From: Noviherbaspirillum cavernae
GTDB lineage: Bacteria > Pseudomonadota > Gammaproteobacteria > Burkholderiales > Burkholderiaceae_D
Assembly (NCBI RefSeq): GCF_003590875.1
Contig: NZ_QYUN01000002.1
Location: 2,604,001-2,668,000 of the forward strand
DNA length: 64,000 nt
Direction: 5' to 3'
Numbering within the stretch: the first letter of the stretch is position 1; the number at the start of each line of letters is the position of its first letter. Shown one piece after another: positions 18,075 through 26,368 of the stretch. A program made the position numbers and the translations under genes. Under the pieces are notes generated by a model. That model was not told the DNA's origin. It saw only the letters and a program-made list of their open reading frames with translations, and made no database searches.

Positions 18075-19931
18075 ATTGGTTGCAAGCGCCGAATTAATAC
18101 ATTTCAGAACGTCATCGTCCTTTCCAATTTCTACAGGAAAACCTTGGACGCTGAGAATCTTGCTCTCAATCGAAACAACGAGCTTTTCTCCTTTAATAGC
18201 CAGCGAAAATAATTTTGATCTCTCACCTAGTATTGATCGGGCTAGCAAGTTGAAGTTGGGTGAGGAGTCGCCGCTCTTGAATCTGGCATGTGCGGGCGCA
18301 ACCACTGAAAGCAGAAGGTCCCTCAACGCATCCGCCTCACAAATTGCTTCGGCGTTTGAGGCATAGCGAATACATCGCACTACATCAAAATATGCGGAGG
18401 AGACATCATCGGCGGTAAACGGAGTGAGGGCGTCGATTTCGCTAACAGCTGCACTTGGTTTACCGATCGAAGTGAAACGATCTGAATTTAGGTAGTAAGA
18501 CTCAATTGATCCCCTACGCAAAACGAACAGACCGCATTGCTCCAGCAAGTCAAGCAATGCCACAAGTCGATGTTTTATGCTCGCCCAAGCGCTGTCGGTT
18601 GCCAACTGCGTTAGTTCATTGTCGGTGCATGTAAATAGCGTACAAAAAGCAGCCCGGCGCTTTGCTTGAGTTTCCTCATCGGCATTCCTATTCACCCAAT
18701 ATGGATGCACCTCGGCGCTGGCGGAAACTTCGCCCCACCGACTATCCACCAATTTGCAGAAATCCGCGAAAATCGCTCCAGACATTTGTTGCGCGGAAGG
18801 AAACCCCAATGAGCTAGCGTGCTTATCTGCGTCAGGGTTGTCGATGAGGTAGGAGCTGGCCAGATCAACCCCATCAGCAAATCCATCCGCGTCAGCCAAT
18901 GCCACTGGAGTCTTTCCTAGCAGCCTCAGCAATTTTGCAACGGCTGGCATTTGCCCCTTGCCGATGACAGGAAGAAGCTGTGATCCGGCGGCTTCGAGAT
19001 GCATATCTAGCTTGCTCGCTAGGGCACTGCATATGATTACGTCAGAAGGCCCTTCAACAAGTAGAGGACGTTTGGAAAATAGCGACAACTTATGCTCTTG
19101 GCCCAGGCGAGCAATTAGACTTTGTACTTTCTTATTTTTTAGCTCACCAGCATCGGCCGGAATCTGAACGGGGTCAGTCATAAGGTCATAACAGAAGACA
19201 AGAGATAACAAGTCTTCTGGTCTTTGAATTTGGAGCATTTCCGTTGAGTGCGTCGCAATGATTACGATCTTCTTGTTGGCTCCGGCTGCCGGATGCCCCG
19301 AAACACGAAGGATTTCATTCAAAAGAAACGCCTGCAACTGAGGATGCAACGACACCTCGGGTTCATCGAGAAGAAGTGCGCCGACATCATCGTCATACAG
19401 AGCCGCAAGTATTCCAACCAATTGCATTAGGCCGGATGCCTCGCGGCCCGAAGAGTATGGTTTGGCTTCTATGTCTAAGCGGGAAAATGAAATTTTTAAG
19501 TTCCCACCATCCCAGTCAATAAGAACGTCTCTCTTAAATAGCTTTCTAAGTCGCTCCTGAATTTTTATCAGAATGTCAGCCCGCTCCGCGAGCGTTTGGA
19601 AATCCCCATTTAAGGTTTCCATCCGATGTCTGCGAGCAGCATCTCCTTTGCTGCCATAGGTTGCTTCGTCATACATTGGAGAGCCACCACGATGCCCATC
19701 GAAGTCTGATCTGAACTGCTCCAACATCCCCATGCGACCAGCTGAGAGGAACCGCACATGCTTACCATTCATGTGCTGGTTAAGACTGTTCTTTAGTCCC
19801 CTAAGAATGTGTGTCTTACCAGATCCGTTTGGTCCAAGCAGAACTGTAAGGCCTCGGTTCAAAGTGAACATACGGGTGAAGTTGCCGTTGTGGCTGTTAA
19901 TTTGCGCTGTCAGTTCTAGAGGGAAATTCAC
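18069..19931 (-). CDS. OLD-family ATPase/TOPRIM nuclease-like protein (integron cassette)
   Basis: A 620-residue protein. The N-terminal ABC-type ATPase has Walker A GPNGSGKT (33-40), signature SSGREASG (~160), Walker B ALLLDEPEVSLHP (~190) and the H-switch IIATHSTEM. The C-terminal TOPRIM half has LLVEGPSDVIICSALA (~290) and VALADADGF (~345), giving the E and DxD of an OLD nuclease. Overcoming-lysogenization-defect proteins act in phage defence, so that is the likely role. GTG at 19931 starts 22 bases after the cassette's crossover G. Base use is clearly more A/T-rich than the flanking pca and liv genes, consistent with transfer. Confidence 0.85.
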   Translation of the reverse strand: MNFPLELTAQINSHNGNFTRMFTLNRGLTVLLGPNGSGKTHILRGLKNSLNQHMNGKHVRFLSAGRMGMLEQFRSDFDGHRGGSPMYDEATYGSKGDAARRHRMETLNGDFQTLAERADILIKIQERLRKLFKRDVLIDWDGGNLKISFSRLDIEAKPYSSGREASGLMQLVGILAALYDDDVGALLLDEPEVSLHPQLQAFLLNEILRVSGHPAAGANKKIVIIATHSTEMLQIQRPEDLLSLVFCYDLMTDPVQIPADAGELKNKKVQSLIARLGQEHKLSLFSKRPLLVEGPSDVIICSALASKLDMHLEAAGSQLLPVIGKGQMPAVAKLLRLLGKTPVALADADGFADGVDLASSYLIDNPDADKHASSLGFPSAQQMSGAIFADFCKLVDSRWGEVSASAEVHPYWVNRNADEETQAKRRAAFCTLFTCTDNELTQLATDSAWASIKHRLVALLDLLEQCGLFVLRRGSIESYYLNSDRFTSIGKPSAAVSEIDALTPFTADDVSSAYFDVVRCIRYASNAEAICEADALRDLLLSVVAPAHARFKSGDSSPNFNLLARSILGERSKLFSLAIKGEKLVVSIESKILSVQGFPVEIGKDDDVLKCINSALATNA

Positions 19932-19947
19932 AGGGGATGCCTCTTAT

Positions 19948-20027
19948 GCATAACTCGATTTATACAGCACGACCTGTCCGTATAACACGGCGCCTGCTGT
20001 ATAACGTGGCACCGACGGAATCGTCAA
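19948..20027 (-). other. attI-like integron insertion site with a possible cassette promoter
   Basis: Read on minus, three GTTA-type cores occur: GTTATAC (20005-19999), GTTATAC (19986-19980) and the crossover GTTATGC (19954-19948). The spacings are 19 and 32 bases. These equal the distances between the two direct-repeat cores and the crossover in class 1 attI, as I recall its sequence. AGCAG follows the first core in both. TTGACG (20027-20022), 18 bases and TATACA (20003-19998) could serve as a promoter for the cassettes. No integrase gene adjoins it. Confidence 0.65.
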
Positions 20028-20178
20028 AAGCCGCGCCGATACTGGTTTTCCCGGCACATCTGGCAATTTTGCACAGTATTAATCAAACGGCAAAAAGCGG
20101 CAAGCAATCCGACGCCACGGACATGCGGCGGGGACTTGCTGGATGGCGGCGAAGGCGGGGAAGCGGGAGAGGACGACG

Positions 20179-20200
20179 ACGTGGACCGACCGGTCCACGT
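20179..20200 (-). terminator. Hairpin after the second livF
   Basis: ACGTGGACC (20179-20187) and GGTCCACGT (20192-20200) form a perfect 9-bp stem with a GACC loop, about 30 bases downstream of the livF stop on the minus strand. No T-tract follows. Confidence 0.5.
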
Positions 20201-20230
20201 GTCATGGAGGGGAAAATCAATCGAAGCGCG

Positions 20231-20935
20231 TCAGTGCGCGACGGCCACCAGGCGGTCCAGCTTGTCCTTGTCCTGCATCAGACTCTCGCTGTCCGACTCG
20301 TGGACGATCTGACCGCGGTCGAGCACGATGGCGCGCTTGGTGATCGAGAGCGCCAGTCGTGCGTGCTGTTCGACGACGATGACGGACATGCCCTTGTCGA
20401 CGACCAGCTGGCGGATCACGCGCATCAATTCCTGCACGATGATCGGGGCAAGGCCTTCCATCGGTTCGTCCAGCAGCAGCAGCTTCGGGTTGACCATCAG
20501 CGCGCGCGCGATCGCGAGCATCTGCTGTTCGCCGCCGGAGAGCTGGTTGCCCATGTTGTTGCGGCGTTCCTGCAGGCGCGGGAAGATTTCATAAATCTTC
20601 TTCACGTCCCATTCGCCCGGCCGTGCGACGACGGTCAGGTGCTCCTCGACCGTCAGCGACGGAAACATGAAGCGTTCCTGCGGCACCCAGCCGAGTCCTG
20701 CGTGTGCGCGCAGGTAGGTCGGTACGCGCGCGATGTCGCCGCCCTGCCAGCGGATCTTGCCGCCGTGCATGCGGGTCAGGCCCATCAGCGTGACCAGCAG
20801 GCTGGTCTTGCCGACGCCGTTGCGTCCGAGCAGGGCGAGGCTGTCGCCTTCCTGCATTGCAAACGAAATTCCTTCGAGGACGACCGATTCACCATAGCCG
20901 GCCGTGACGTTGTCCAGCGCGAGCAATTCACTCAT
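20231..20935 (-). CDS. livF: Liv-type ABC transporter ATPase (LivF), second set
   Basis: A 234-residue ATPase with Walker A GRNGVGKT, HAGLGWVPQERFMFPSLTVE, signature LSGGEQQMLAIARALM, Walker B LLLLDEPMEGLAP and the switch VVEQHARLAL. Here the canonical EQH is kept, unlike the first livF. The ATG at 20935 overlaps the end of livG by eight bases. It is the last gene of the pcaB-D-C-livHMGF direction and lies next to the integron insertion. Confidence 0.9.
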   Translation of the reverse strand: MSELLALDNVTAGYGESVVLEGISFAMQEGDSLALLGRNGVGKTSLLVTLMGLTRMHGGKIRWQGGDIARVPTYLRAHAGLGWVPQERFMFPSLTVEEHLTVVARPGEWDVKKIYEIFPRLQERRNNMGNQLSGGEQQMLAIARALMVNPKLLLLDEPMEGLAPIIVQELMRVIRQLVVDKGMSVIVVEQHARLALSITKRAIVLDRGQIVHESDSESLMQDKDKLDRLVAVAH

Positions 20936-21695
20936 GTTCCGCTTCTCCCAGATACACTTCCTTGACCCGCGGGTCGGCTGCAATTTCCGCGGGCGTCCCT
21001 TCCGTCAGCACCTTGCCGCCGACCAGCACCGTGATGCGCTCGGCAAAGCGGAACACCAGATTCATGTCGTGCTCGATGAAAACGACGGTCACCTCGCGCG
21101 GCAGGCGCGCGATGACGTCGAACAGCTCCGCGCTTTCCGCCGACGGGATGCCCGCGGCGGGTTCGTCCAGCAGCAGCACCTTGGGCTTGGTCGCCAGTGC
21201 CAGCGCGATTTCCACCAGACGCTGCTTGCCGTACGGCAGGCTGCGCGTGATGGTGTCGGCGTCGCGCTCCAGCTTGAGCAGCGTGAGCAGCTCCATCGCT
21301 TCGTCGATCGTCGCGCTTTCCTGGGCAACGGTCTTGTACCAGACGAATTGCATGCCCTTGCGTTCATTGATCGCCAGCACGACCGATTCCAGCACAGTCA
21401 ATCCGGCGAACAGCGTATTGATCTGGAACGTGCGGGTCATGCCGAGCTTGACGCGCTTGTGCTGCGGCAGCGCCGTGATGTCTTCGTCGCCGAAGAACAC
21501 CTTGCCGCTGGTGGGTGCGAAAAAGCCGGTCAGCAGGTTGATGAAGGTGGTCTTGCCCGCGCCGTTCGGCCCGATCAGCGCATGGCGCGCGCCTGGCTGG
21601 AACGTCAGGCTGACATCGCTGTTGGCCTTGAACGCGCCCCACTGTTTGGACAGTCCTTCCGTGCGCAATGTAGTGTTCGGCAGTGTCGTGCTCAT
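20928..21695 (-). CDS. livG: Liv-type ABC transporter ATPase (LivG), second set
   Basis: A 255-residue ATPase. Walker A GPNGAGKT is near residue 42, the signature region SLPYGKQRLVEIALAL has a K where E is usual, Walker B is LLLDEPAAGIPSAESAELFD and the H-switch is FIEHDMNLVF. The gene follows livM, overlapping by four bases. It probably drives uptake with the binding protein at 15996-17171. Confidence 0.9.
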   Translation of the reverse strand: MSTTLPNTTLRTEGLSKQWGAFKANSDVSLTFQPGARHALIGPNGAGKTTFINLLTGFFAPTSGKVFFGDEDITALPQHKRVKLGMTRTFQINTLFAGLTVLESVVLAINERKGMQFVWYKTVAQESATIDEAMELLTLLKLERDADTITRSLPYGKQRLVEIALALATKPKVLLLDEPAAGIPSAESAELFDVIARLPREVTVVFIEHDMNLVFRFAERITVLVGGKVLTEGTPAEIAADPRVKEVYLGEAEHE

Positions 21696-22729
21696 TTGCG
21701 TCCTCCTGCTGCGCGTTGCTTGATATTTTCCACGATGGCGACGACGCCGCCCATGATGCCGCCGCGTGCGAACAGCACGATCACGATCAGCAGCAAACCG
21801 ATCCAGAATTGCCAGTAAACCGGGTTGAGGCCGGCGATATAGTCCTGCGCAACCATGAACACCGCTGCGCCGATCAGACCGCCGTACAAGCGACCGGTAC
21901 CGCCGAGCACGAGGATGATGACCAGCTCTGCCGAACGGGAGAAGCCCAGCGAATCCAGGCCGACGAACTGGGTGGTTTGCGCGAGCAATGCACCGGCAAT
22001 CCCTGCCACCGCCGCACCGAGCGTGAAGACCACGGTCAGACGCTGGTTGACGTTGGCACCGATGGCCGGCATGCGGCGGCCGCCTTCGCGGATGCCGATC
22101 AGGCCCAGGCCGAACGGCGAATTCATCACGCGGCGCAGGATGACGAACACGATGAACAGCACGATGCCGCTATAGATGAAGGCCACCTTGCCGTACAGGT
22201 CGAACTCGAACACGCCGAAAATCTTGCCCATCACGATGCCCTGCAAGCCATCGACACCGCCGGTGATGAAGGCCGCCTTGTTGGCTGCCTCGAACAGCAT
22301 CAGGCCGATGCCGAGCGTCACCATCAGGCGCGTCAGATCCTGACCGCGAACGACAAGGAAGCTGGTCAGATAGCCGAACACGGCAGTCACCACGGCCGCG
22401 ACCAGCAAGCCGGTCAGCGGTTCGGTCCAGCCGTGCACCGCCAGCAAACCGGCGGCGTAGGCACCGAGGCCGAAGAAGGCCGCGTGGCCCAGCGACACGA
22501 TGCCGGCGTAGCCGAGGATCAGGTCGAGCGACACCGCGAACAGGCCGACGATCATGATCTGGCTGCCCAGCACCAGATAGCCGGAGAACAGGAAGTAGAA
22601 CGCGATCGGAATCAGCCAGAACAGGATTTCCAGCGGACGCCAGCGGTCGTTCGGCAGGCGGAATTGTGTTGAGTTCGTTTGCACTGGTTTCACCGCGCTC
22701 ATTGTGGAAGAAATGGTGGTCGGTTTCAT
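21692..22729 (-). CDS. livM: Liv-type ABC transporter permease (LivM), second set
   Basis: A 345-residue permease with the LivM motif LGYAGIVSLGHAAFFGLGAY (~75), the VVRGQDLTRLMVTLGIGLML helix and VLGGTGRLYGGLIGAAVFMV. Its start overlaps the livH stop as ATGA. A ~40-residue polar N-terminus precedes the first helix, so a later start is possible. Confidence 0.88.
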   Translation of the reverse strand: MKPTTISSTMSAVKPVQTNSTQFRLPNDRWRPLEILFWLIPIAFYFLFSGYLVLGSQIMIVGLFAVSLDLILGYAGIVSLGHAAFFGLGAYAAGLLAVHGWTEPLTGLLVAAVVTAVFGYLTSFLVVRGQDLTRLMVTLGIGLMLFEAANKAAFITGGVDGLQGIVMGKIFGVFEFDLYGKVAFIYSGIVLFIVFVILRRVMNSPFGLGLIGIREGGRRMPAIGANVNQRLTVVFTLGAAVAGIAGALLAQTTQFVGLDSLGFSRSAELVIILVLGGTGRLYGGLIGAAVFMVAQDYIAGLNPVYWQFWIGLLLIVIVLFARGGIMGGVVAIVENIKQRAAGGRK

Positions 22730-23592
22730 GTACGCCTCCCGAGCAGACCAGCCGGGAACAGCAGCAGCAGCACTACCATCAGGCCGTAGATGACGAATGC
22801 GCCAATCGACGGCACGTAATATTTGCCGGCGACGTCGAAGATGCCGAGGATCAGCGCGGCAAGCAGCGGTCCCTTGATCGTGCCCGCGCCGCCGACGGCG
22901 ACCACCAGCAGGAAGTACACCATGTACTTGATCGGGAAAGCCGGATCGAGGCCGAGGATATCGATGCCCAGCCCGCCACCGAGGCCGGCCATGCCGGAGC
23001 CCAGTGCGAAGGTGAGGCTGAACACGCGGCTGACGTTGATGCCCAGACCGGCGGACGCAGCCTGGTTGTCCACCGAGGCGCGGATCTGCGCGCCGAAGCG
23101 GGTGCGCTCAATCAGGAATCCCAGCGCCAGCGTGATGACGACCACGACGCCGATCATGAACAGGCGGTACGCGCCGACCTCGAGGCCGAACAGCGACACC
23201 TGTCCGCGCAGCCACTCGGGCAGTTGCACCGGCTGCTGCTGCGGTCCCCACACATAGGTCGCGGCGGCCATCGCCATGAAGGTCAGGCCGATCGAGAACA
23301 GCACCTGGTCGAGATGGCTTGCCTTGTACAGGCGGCGGTACAGCGTGCGTTCCAGCACGAGGCCGGCGATCGCGCTGCCGACGAATGCGATCGGCAGCGA
23401 TGCCAGGAAGGGAATGCCCATCCTGGTCATCAACATCACGCAGATGTAGCCGCCGAGCATCGCGAACGCGCCGTGCGCGAGGTTGATGAAGTTCATCAGG
23501 CCCATCGTGATCGACAGGCCGACGCTGATGAGAAATAACAGGCTGCCGTAGGCAACGCCGTCGAACAATACGCCAATCAAATTACCCATCAT
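22726..23592 (-). CDS. livH: Liv-type ABC transporter permease (LivH), second set
   Basis: A 288-residue permease with LivH signatures GLMNFINLAHGAFAMLGGYI and VGGAGTIKGPLLAALILGIF. Two adjacent ATG codons (23592 and 23589) follow AAGGTGG, and I use the first. It is the first gene of the second livHMGF set. The set lies 209 bases after pcaC on the same strand, with REP-like palindromes between them. Confidence 0.88.
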   Translation of the reverse strand: MMGNLIGVLFDGVAYGSLLFLISVGLSITMGLMNFINLAHGAFAMLGGYICVMLMTRMGIPFLASLPIAFVGSAIAGLVLERTLYRRLYKASHLDQVLFSIGLTFMAMAAATYVWGPQQQPVQLPEWLRGQVSLFGLEVGAYRLFMIGVVVVITLALGFLIERTRFGAQIRASVDNQAASAGLGINVSRVFSLTFALGSGMAGLGGGLGIDILGLDPAFPIKYMVYFLLVVAVGGAGTIKGPLLAALILGIFDVAGKYYVPSIGAFVIYGLMVVLLLLFPAGLLGRRT

Positions 23593-23664
23593 GACCACCT
23601 TCTTCTGGTACTGGTGAATTTATGCATGATGCTGTCTCCTCCTATCTCGTTACTAATATTGTCC

Positions 23665-23692
23665 TGCCGGAGCGGGTTGGGCCCGCCCGGCA
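23665..23692. repeat. GC-rich hairpin, degenerate REP-like palindrome
   Basis: TGCCGG-A-GCGGG (23665-23676) pairs with CCCGC-CCGGCA (23682-23692) around a 5-nt loop. Its core resembles the two GTAG palindromes that follow, so it may be a third, worn copy. Confidence 0.45.
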
Positions 23693-23730
23693 TCTGTCCC
23701 GTTACCAATCTCGCTTGAACGCGAGCTTGC

Positions 23731-23794
23731 GTAGGGCGGGTTCCACCCGCCGAGACCGCCGTATCCCTGTCCCGGCGGGTGGGACCCGCCCTAC
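23731..23794. repeat. REPIN-like pair of GTAG palindromes
   Basis: Two inverted copies, each starting GTAG: GTAG-GGCGGGT-TCC-ACCCGCC (23731-23751) and its mirror GGCGGGT-GGG-ACCCGCC-CTAC (23774-23794). A GTAG head with a short imperfect palindrome is the REP format associated with RAYT transposases. The pair lies between pcaC and livH and may influence transcript stability. Confidence 0.7.
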
Positions 23795-23800
23795 GCCCTG

Positions 23801-24193
23801 CTACTTCCCCGCTGCCTCGTCCATCTGCCGGAACACGTCCTGCGCCATATGGAATGCCGAGTTCGCCGCAGGCACACCGCAATAGACGGCGGCCTGCAGC
23901 AGCACTTCCTTGATCTCGTCGCGCGACACCCCGTTGTTGGATGCGGCGCGCAAGTGCAGTTTCAATTCCTCTTCGCGGTTCAGCGCCACCATCGCCATGA
24001 TGGTCAGAAGGCTGCGCGTGTGGCGCGGCAAGCCCGGGCGCGTCCAGATTTCTCCCCACGCGTAGCGCGTGATCAGGTTCTGGAACTCGCTGTTCAATTC
24101 GTTCAGATTGGCCTGCGCGCGATCGACGTGCGCGCTGCCCAACACGGCGCGGCGCACTTCCATCCCCTTGGCGTGCCGTTCCTGCTCATCCAT
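23801..24193 (-). CDS. pcaC: 4-carboxymuconolactone decarboxylase
   Basis: A 130-residue member of the CMD/AhpD family. Family segments are YAWGEIWTRPGLPRHTRSLL, MVALNREEELKLHLRAASNN and EVLLQAAVYCGVPAANSAFH, which contains the conserved Cys and His. It decarboxylates 4-carboxymuconolactone to 3-oxoadipate enol-lactone. It starts one base after the pcaD stop, so it is a separate protein and not a PcaL fusion. Confidence 0.94.
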   Translation of the reverse strand: MDEQERHAKGMEVRRAVLGSAHVDRAQANLNELNSEFQNLITRYAWGEIWTRPGLPRHTRSLLTIMAMVALNREEELKLHLRAASNNGVSRDEIKEVLLQAAVYCGVPAANSAFHMAQDVFRQMDEAAGK

Positions 24194-24194
24194 C

Positions 24195-24980
24195 TCATGC
24201 TCCTTCTGTCAAGAATCCGACCAGCGTGTCGGTAAATTCGTCGGCAACTTCCCAGTTCGACAGGTGTGCCGCTTCCAGACTCACATAGCGCGCATGCGCG
24301 ATGCGGTCGGCAACCAGCCTGCTGTCCTGCGGCGGAGTGGCCGCATCGTAGGCACCTGCGATCACCAGCGTCGGCGCGCGCACCGCGAACAGCGACTCGC
24401 GCAGGTCCATGTCGCGCACCGCGGCGCAATTGGCAGCGTAGCCGACGGTATGCGTGTGCAGCAGCATCTTGCGCACCAGGTCCACTTCGTTGTGTGCGCT
24501 TTTCTGGAATTCCGGCGTGAACCAGCGGTCGATCACCGCCGGCACGATGGCCCCCATGCCTTCGCTGTTGACCTTGGCGATACGGGTATTCCACAGCTCC
24601 GGCGGGCCGATCAGCGCGGCGGTATTGCACAGCACCAGCCGGTTGATGCGCGCAGCGCGGTTCGCACCCAGCCACATGCCGATCATGCCGCCCATCGACA
24701 GACCGCAGAAATGCGCGCGGTCGATCTGCAAATGATCCATCAGCGCAATGACGTCGTCGCCCAGTTTCGCAATGGTGTAGGGACCGGGTGGCACACTGGA
24801 TTGTCCGTGGCCGCGCGTGTCGTAGCGCAGCACGCGGAAGCGCTTGCGCAGCGCCGGCATCTGCGGCGCCCACATGTCAAGTTGTGTGCCGAGCGAATTC
24901 GACAGGATCAACCACGGGCCCTCTTCGAGTCCGTCGATCTGGTAATGCAGGCGCACATGATGCGTATCGAGAAAGGGCAT
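24195..24980 (-). CDS. pcaD: 3-oxoadipate enol-lactonase
   Basis: A 261-residue alpha/beta hydrolase. The nucleophile elbow CGLSMGGMIGMWLG (Ser ~94), Asp in GAYDAATPP (~215) and His in EAAHLSNWE (~240) form the triad. LSNSLGTQLDMWAPQMPALR is a PcaD hallmark. It hydrolyses the enol-lactone to 3-oxoadipate. It starts five bases after pcaB. Confidence 0.94.
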   Translation of the reverse strand: MPFLDTHHVRLHYQIDGLEEGPWLILSNSLGTQLDMWAPQMPALRKRFRVLRYDTRGHGQSSVPPGPYTIAKLGDDVIALMDHLQIDRAHFCGLSMGGMIGMWLGANRAARINRLVLCNTAALIGPPELWNTRIAKVNSEGMGAIVPAVIDRWFTPEFQKSAHNEVDLVRKMLLHTHTVGYAANCAAVRDMDLRESLFAVRAPTLVIAGAYDAATPPQDSRLVADRIAHARYVSLEAAHLSNWEVADEFTDTLVGFLTEGA

Positions 24981-24985
24981 GATGG

Positions 24986-26368
24986 TTACCTTTCGGAGCC
25001 GCTCTCGCGGCCGTTGTGTCGTTGACGGGATTGGAGAACACGGTCGACGAATGCGCCGGCCTGACCGAGATAAGCGGAGGGATCGAGCAGACGGTCGATG
25101 TCCTGTGCCGACAGCTCCGCGCTGATCGCGGAGTCGGATAGCAGCACTTCACGCAGATGCTGACCGGACTGGCTGGCGCGATGGCATGCCTTTTCCACCA
25201 GTTGATGCGCGGCCATGCGGCCGATCTTCGCGCCGAGCGCGAGCGTGACCGCCTCGGCCATGATCTGGCCGCCGGTCGCGTCGAGGTTCTTGCGCATGCG
25301 CGCGGCATCGACCGCGAGGCCGGACGCGACCTGCGTCATCTGTTGCAGTGCGCCTGCGGTGAGCTGGAAGATTTCCGGCAGGGTGTCCCACTCGGCCTGC
25401 CAGCCGCCCAGGGCGCGCTCGTGCTCCTGCACCATGCCCGACAACATCACGGACACCAGCGCGGGCACGCGCACTGCGGCAGTCAGTGCCACCGCAGAAC
25501 CGACGGGATTGCGCTTGTGCGGCATGGTCGATGAGCCGCCACGCCCTTCCCCTGCGGGTTCGGCGAGTTCAGCCACATCGGTTTGCATGCAGAGCGAAAT
25601 ATCGCGCGCCATCTTGCCGAGCGAGCCTGCCAGCATGCCGAGCGCCGCCGCGACTTCCGTGACGCGGTCGCGTTGCGTGTGCCAAGGCATATCGGGCAAG
25701 GCGAGTTGCAATTCCTCCGCCAGGGCTTCGGATACCTGCATGCCTTGCGCGCCGAGGCTGGCCAGCGTGCCAGCCGCGCCGCCGAACTGCAGGACCAGCA
25801 CGCGCGAACGCAGCGCCGTCAGTCGTTCCTGATGACGCATCACGCCGTCGAGCCAGCCGGCGGCTTTCAAACCGAAGGTGATGGGCAGCGCGTGCTGCAT
25901 CCAGGTGCGTCCGACCATCGGCGTGTCGCGATGCCGCAGCGCGAGCGCCGCCAGCGCGGCGGCGAGTTGTTCCAGATCGGCGTCGATCAGATCGAGCGCA
26001 TGGCGCAGCTGCAGCACCAGTCCGGTGTCGATGACGTCCTGGCTGGTCGCGCCCCAGTGCACGTACTTGGCGGCTTCCTTGTCGCCGGCGGCCACCAACG
26101 CGGTCAACTGCTTGACCAGCGGGATCGCGAGATTGCCGGCCGATGCGGCGGCGTTGCCGAGCTTCTCGAAGTCGATGCGTGCGGCATCGCATGCAGCGCC
26201 GATCGCACCCACTTCCGTCGGGATGACGCCGGCGCGGATTTCGGCGCGGGACAGCGCCGCTTCGAAATCGAGCATGCCCTGCACGCATGCGCGGGCGGAA
26301 AACGCCTCCAGCATTGCCGGTGTGGAGGACATCGGGCCGGTGAGACTGGATAGTGGATTGAATGTCAT
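24986..26368 (-). CDS. pcaB: 3-carboxy-cis,cis-muconate cycloisomerase
   Basis: A 460-residue fumarase/aspartase superfamily enzyme. It has HWGATSQDVIDTGLVLQLRH (~105), GRTWMQHALPITFGLKAAGW (~155) and the superfamily signature GGSSTMPHKRNPVGSA (~280) with the catalytic loop. It forms 4-carboxymuconolactone from the ring-cleavage product. The length fits bacterial PcaB. The binding site before the ATG is weak (GGAACAGACAA). Confidence 0.94.
   Translation of the reverse strand: MTFNPLSSLTGPMSSTPAMLEAFSARACVQGMLDFEAALSRAEIRAGVIPTEVGAIGAACDAARIDFEKLGNAAASAGNLAIPLVKQLTALVAAGDKEAAKYVHWGATSQDVIDTGLVLQLRHALDLIDADLEQLAAALAALALRHRDTPMVGRTWMQHALPITFGLKAAGWLDGVMRHQERLTALRSRVLVLQFGGAAGTLASLGAQGMQVSEALAEELQLALPDMPWHTQRDRVTEVAAALGMLAGSLGKMARDISLCMQTDVAELAEPAGEGRGGSSTMPHKRNPVGSAVALTAAVRVPALVSVMLSGMVQEHERALGGWQAEWDTLPEIFQLTAGALQQMTQVASGLAVDAARMRKNLDATGGQIMAEAVTLALGAKIGRMAAHQLVEKACHRASQSGQHLREVLLSDSAISAELSAQDIDRLLDPSAYLGQAGAFVDRVLQSRQRHNGRESGSER

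Noticed and set aside
20028-20230. Search for an intI remnant between attI-like site and livF
   Set aside because: None of the three plus frames resembles an IntI N-terminus. The interval appears to hold only a hairpin.
19937-20965. Plus-strand frame next to the attI-like site, considered as a possible integrase
   Set aside because: Translation shows no tyrosine-recombinase boxes (no R..HxxR..Y pattern), and most of it is antisense to livF.
23731-23794. GTAG palindrome pair considered as a CRISPR or rho-independent terminator
   Set aside because: There is no spacer periodicity for CRISPR and no T-tract. The REP format fits better.
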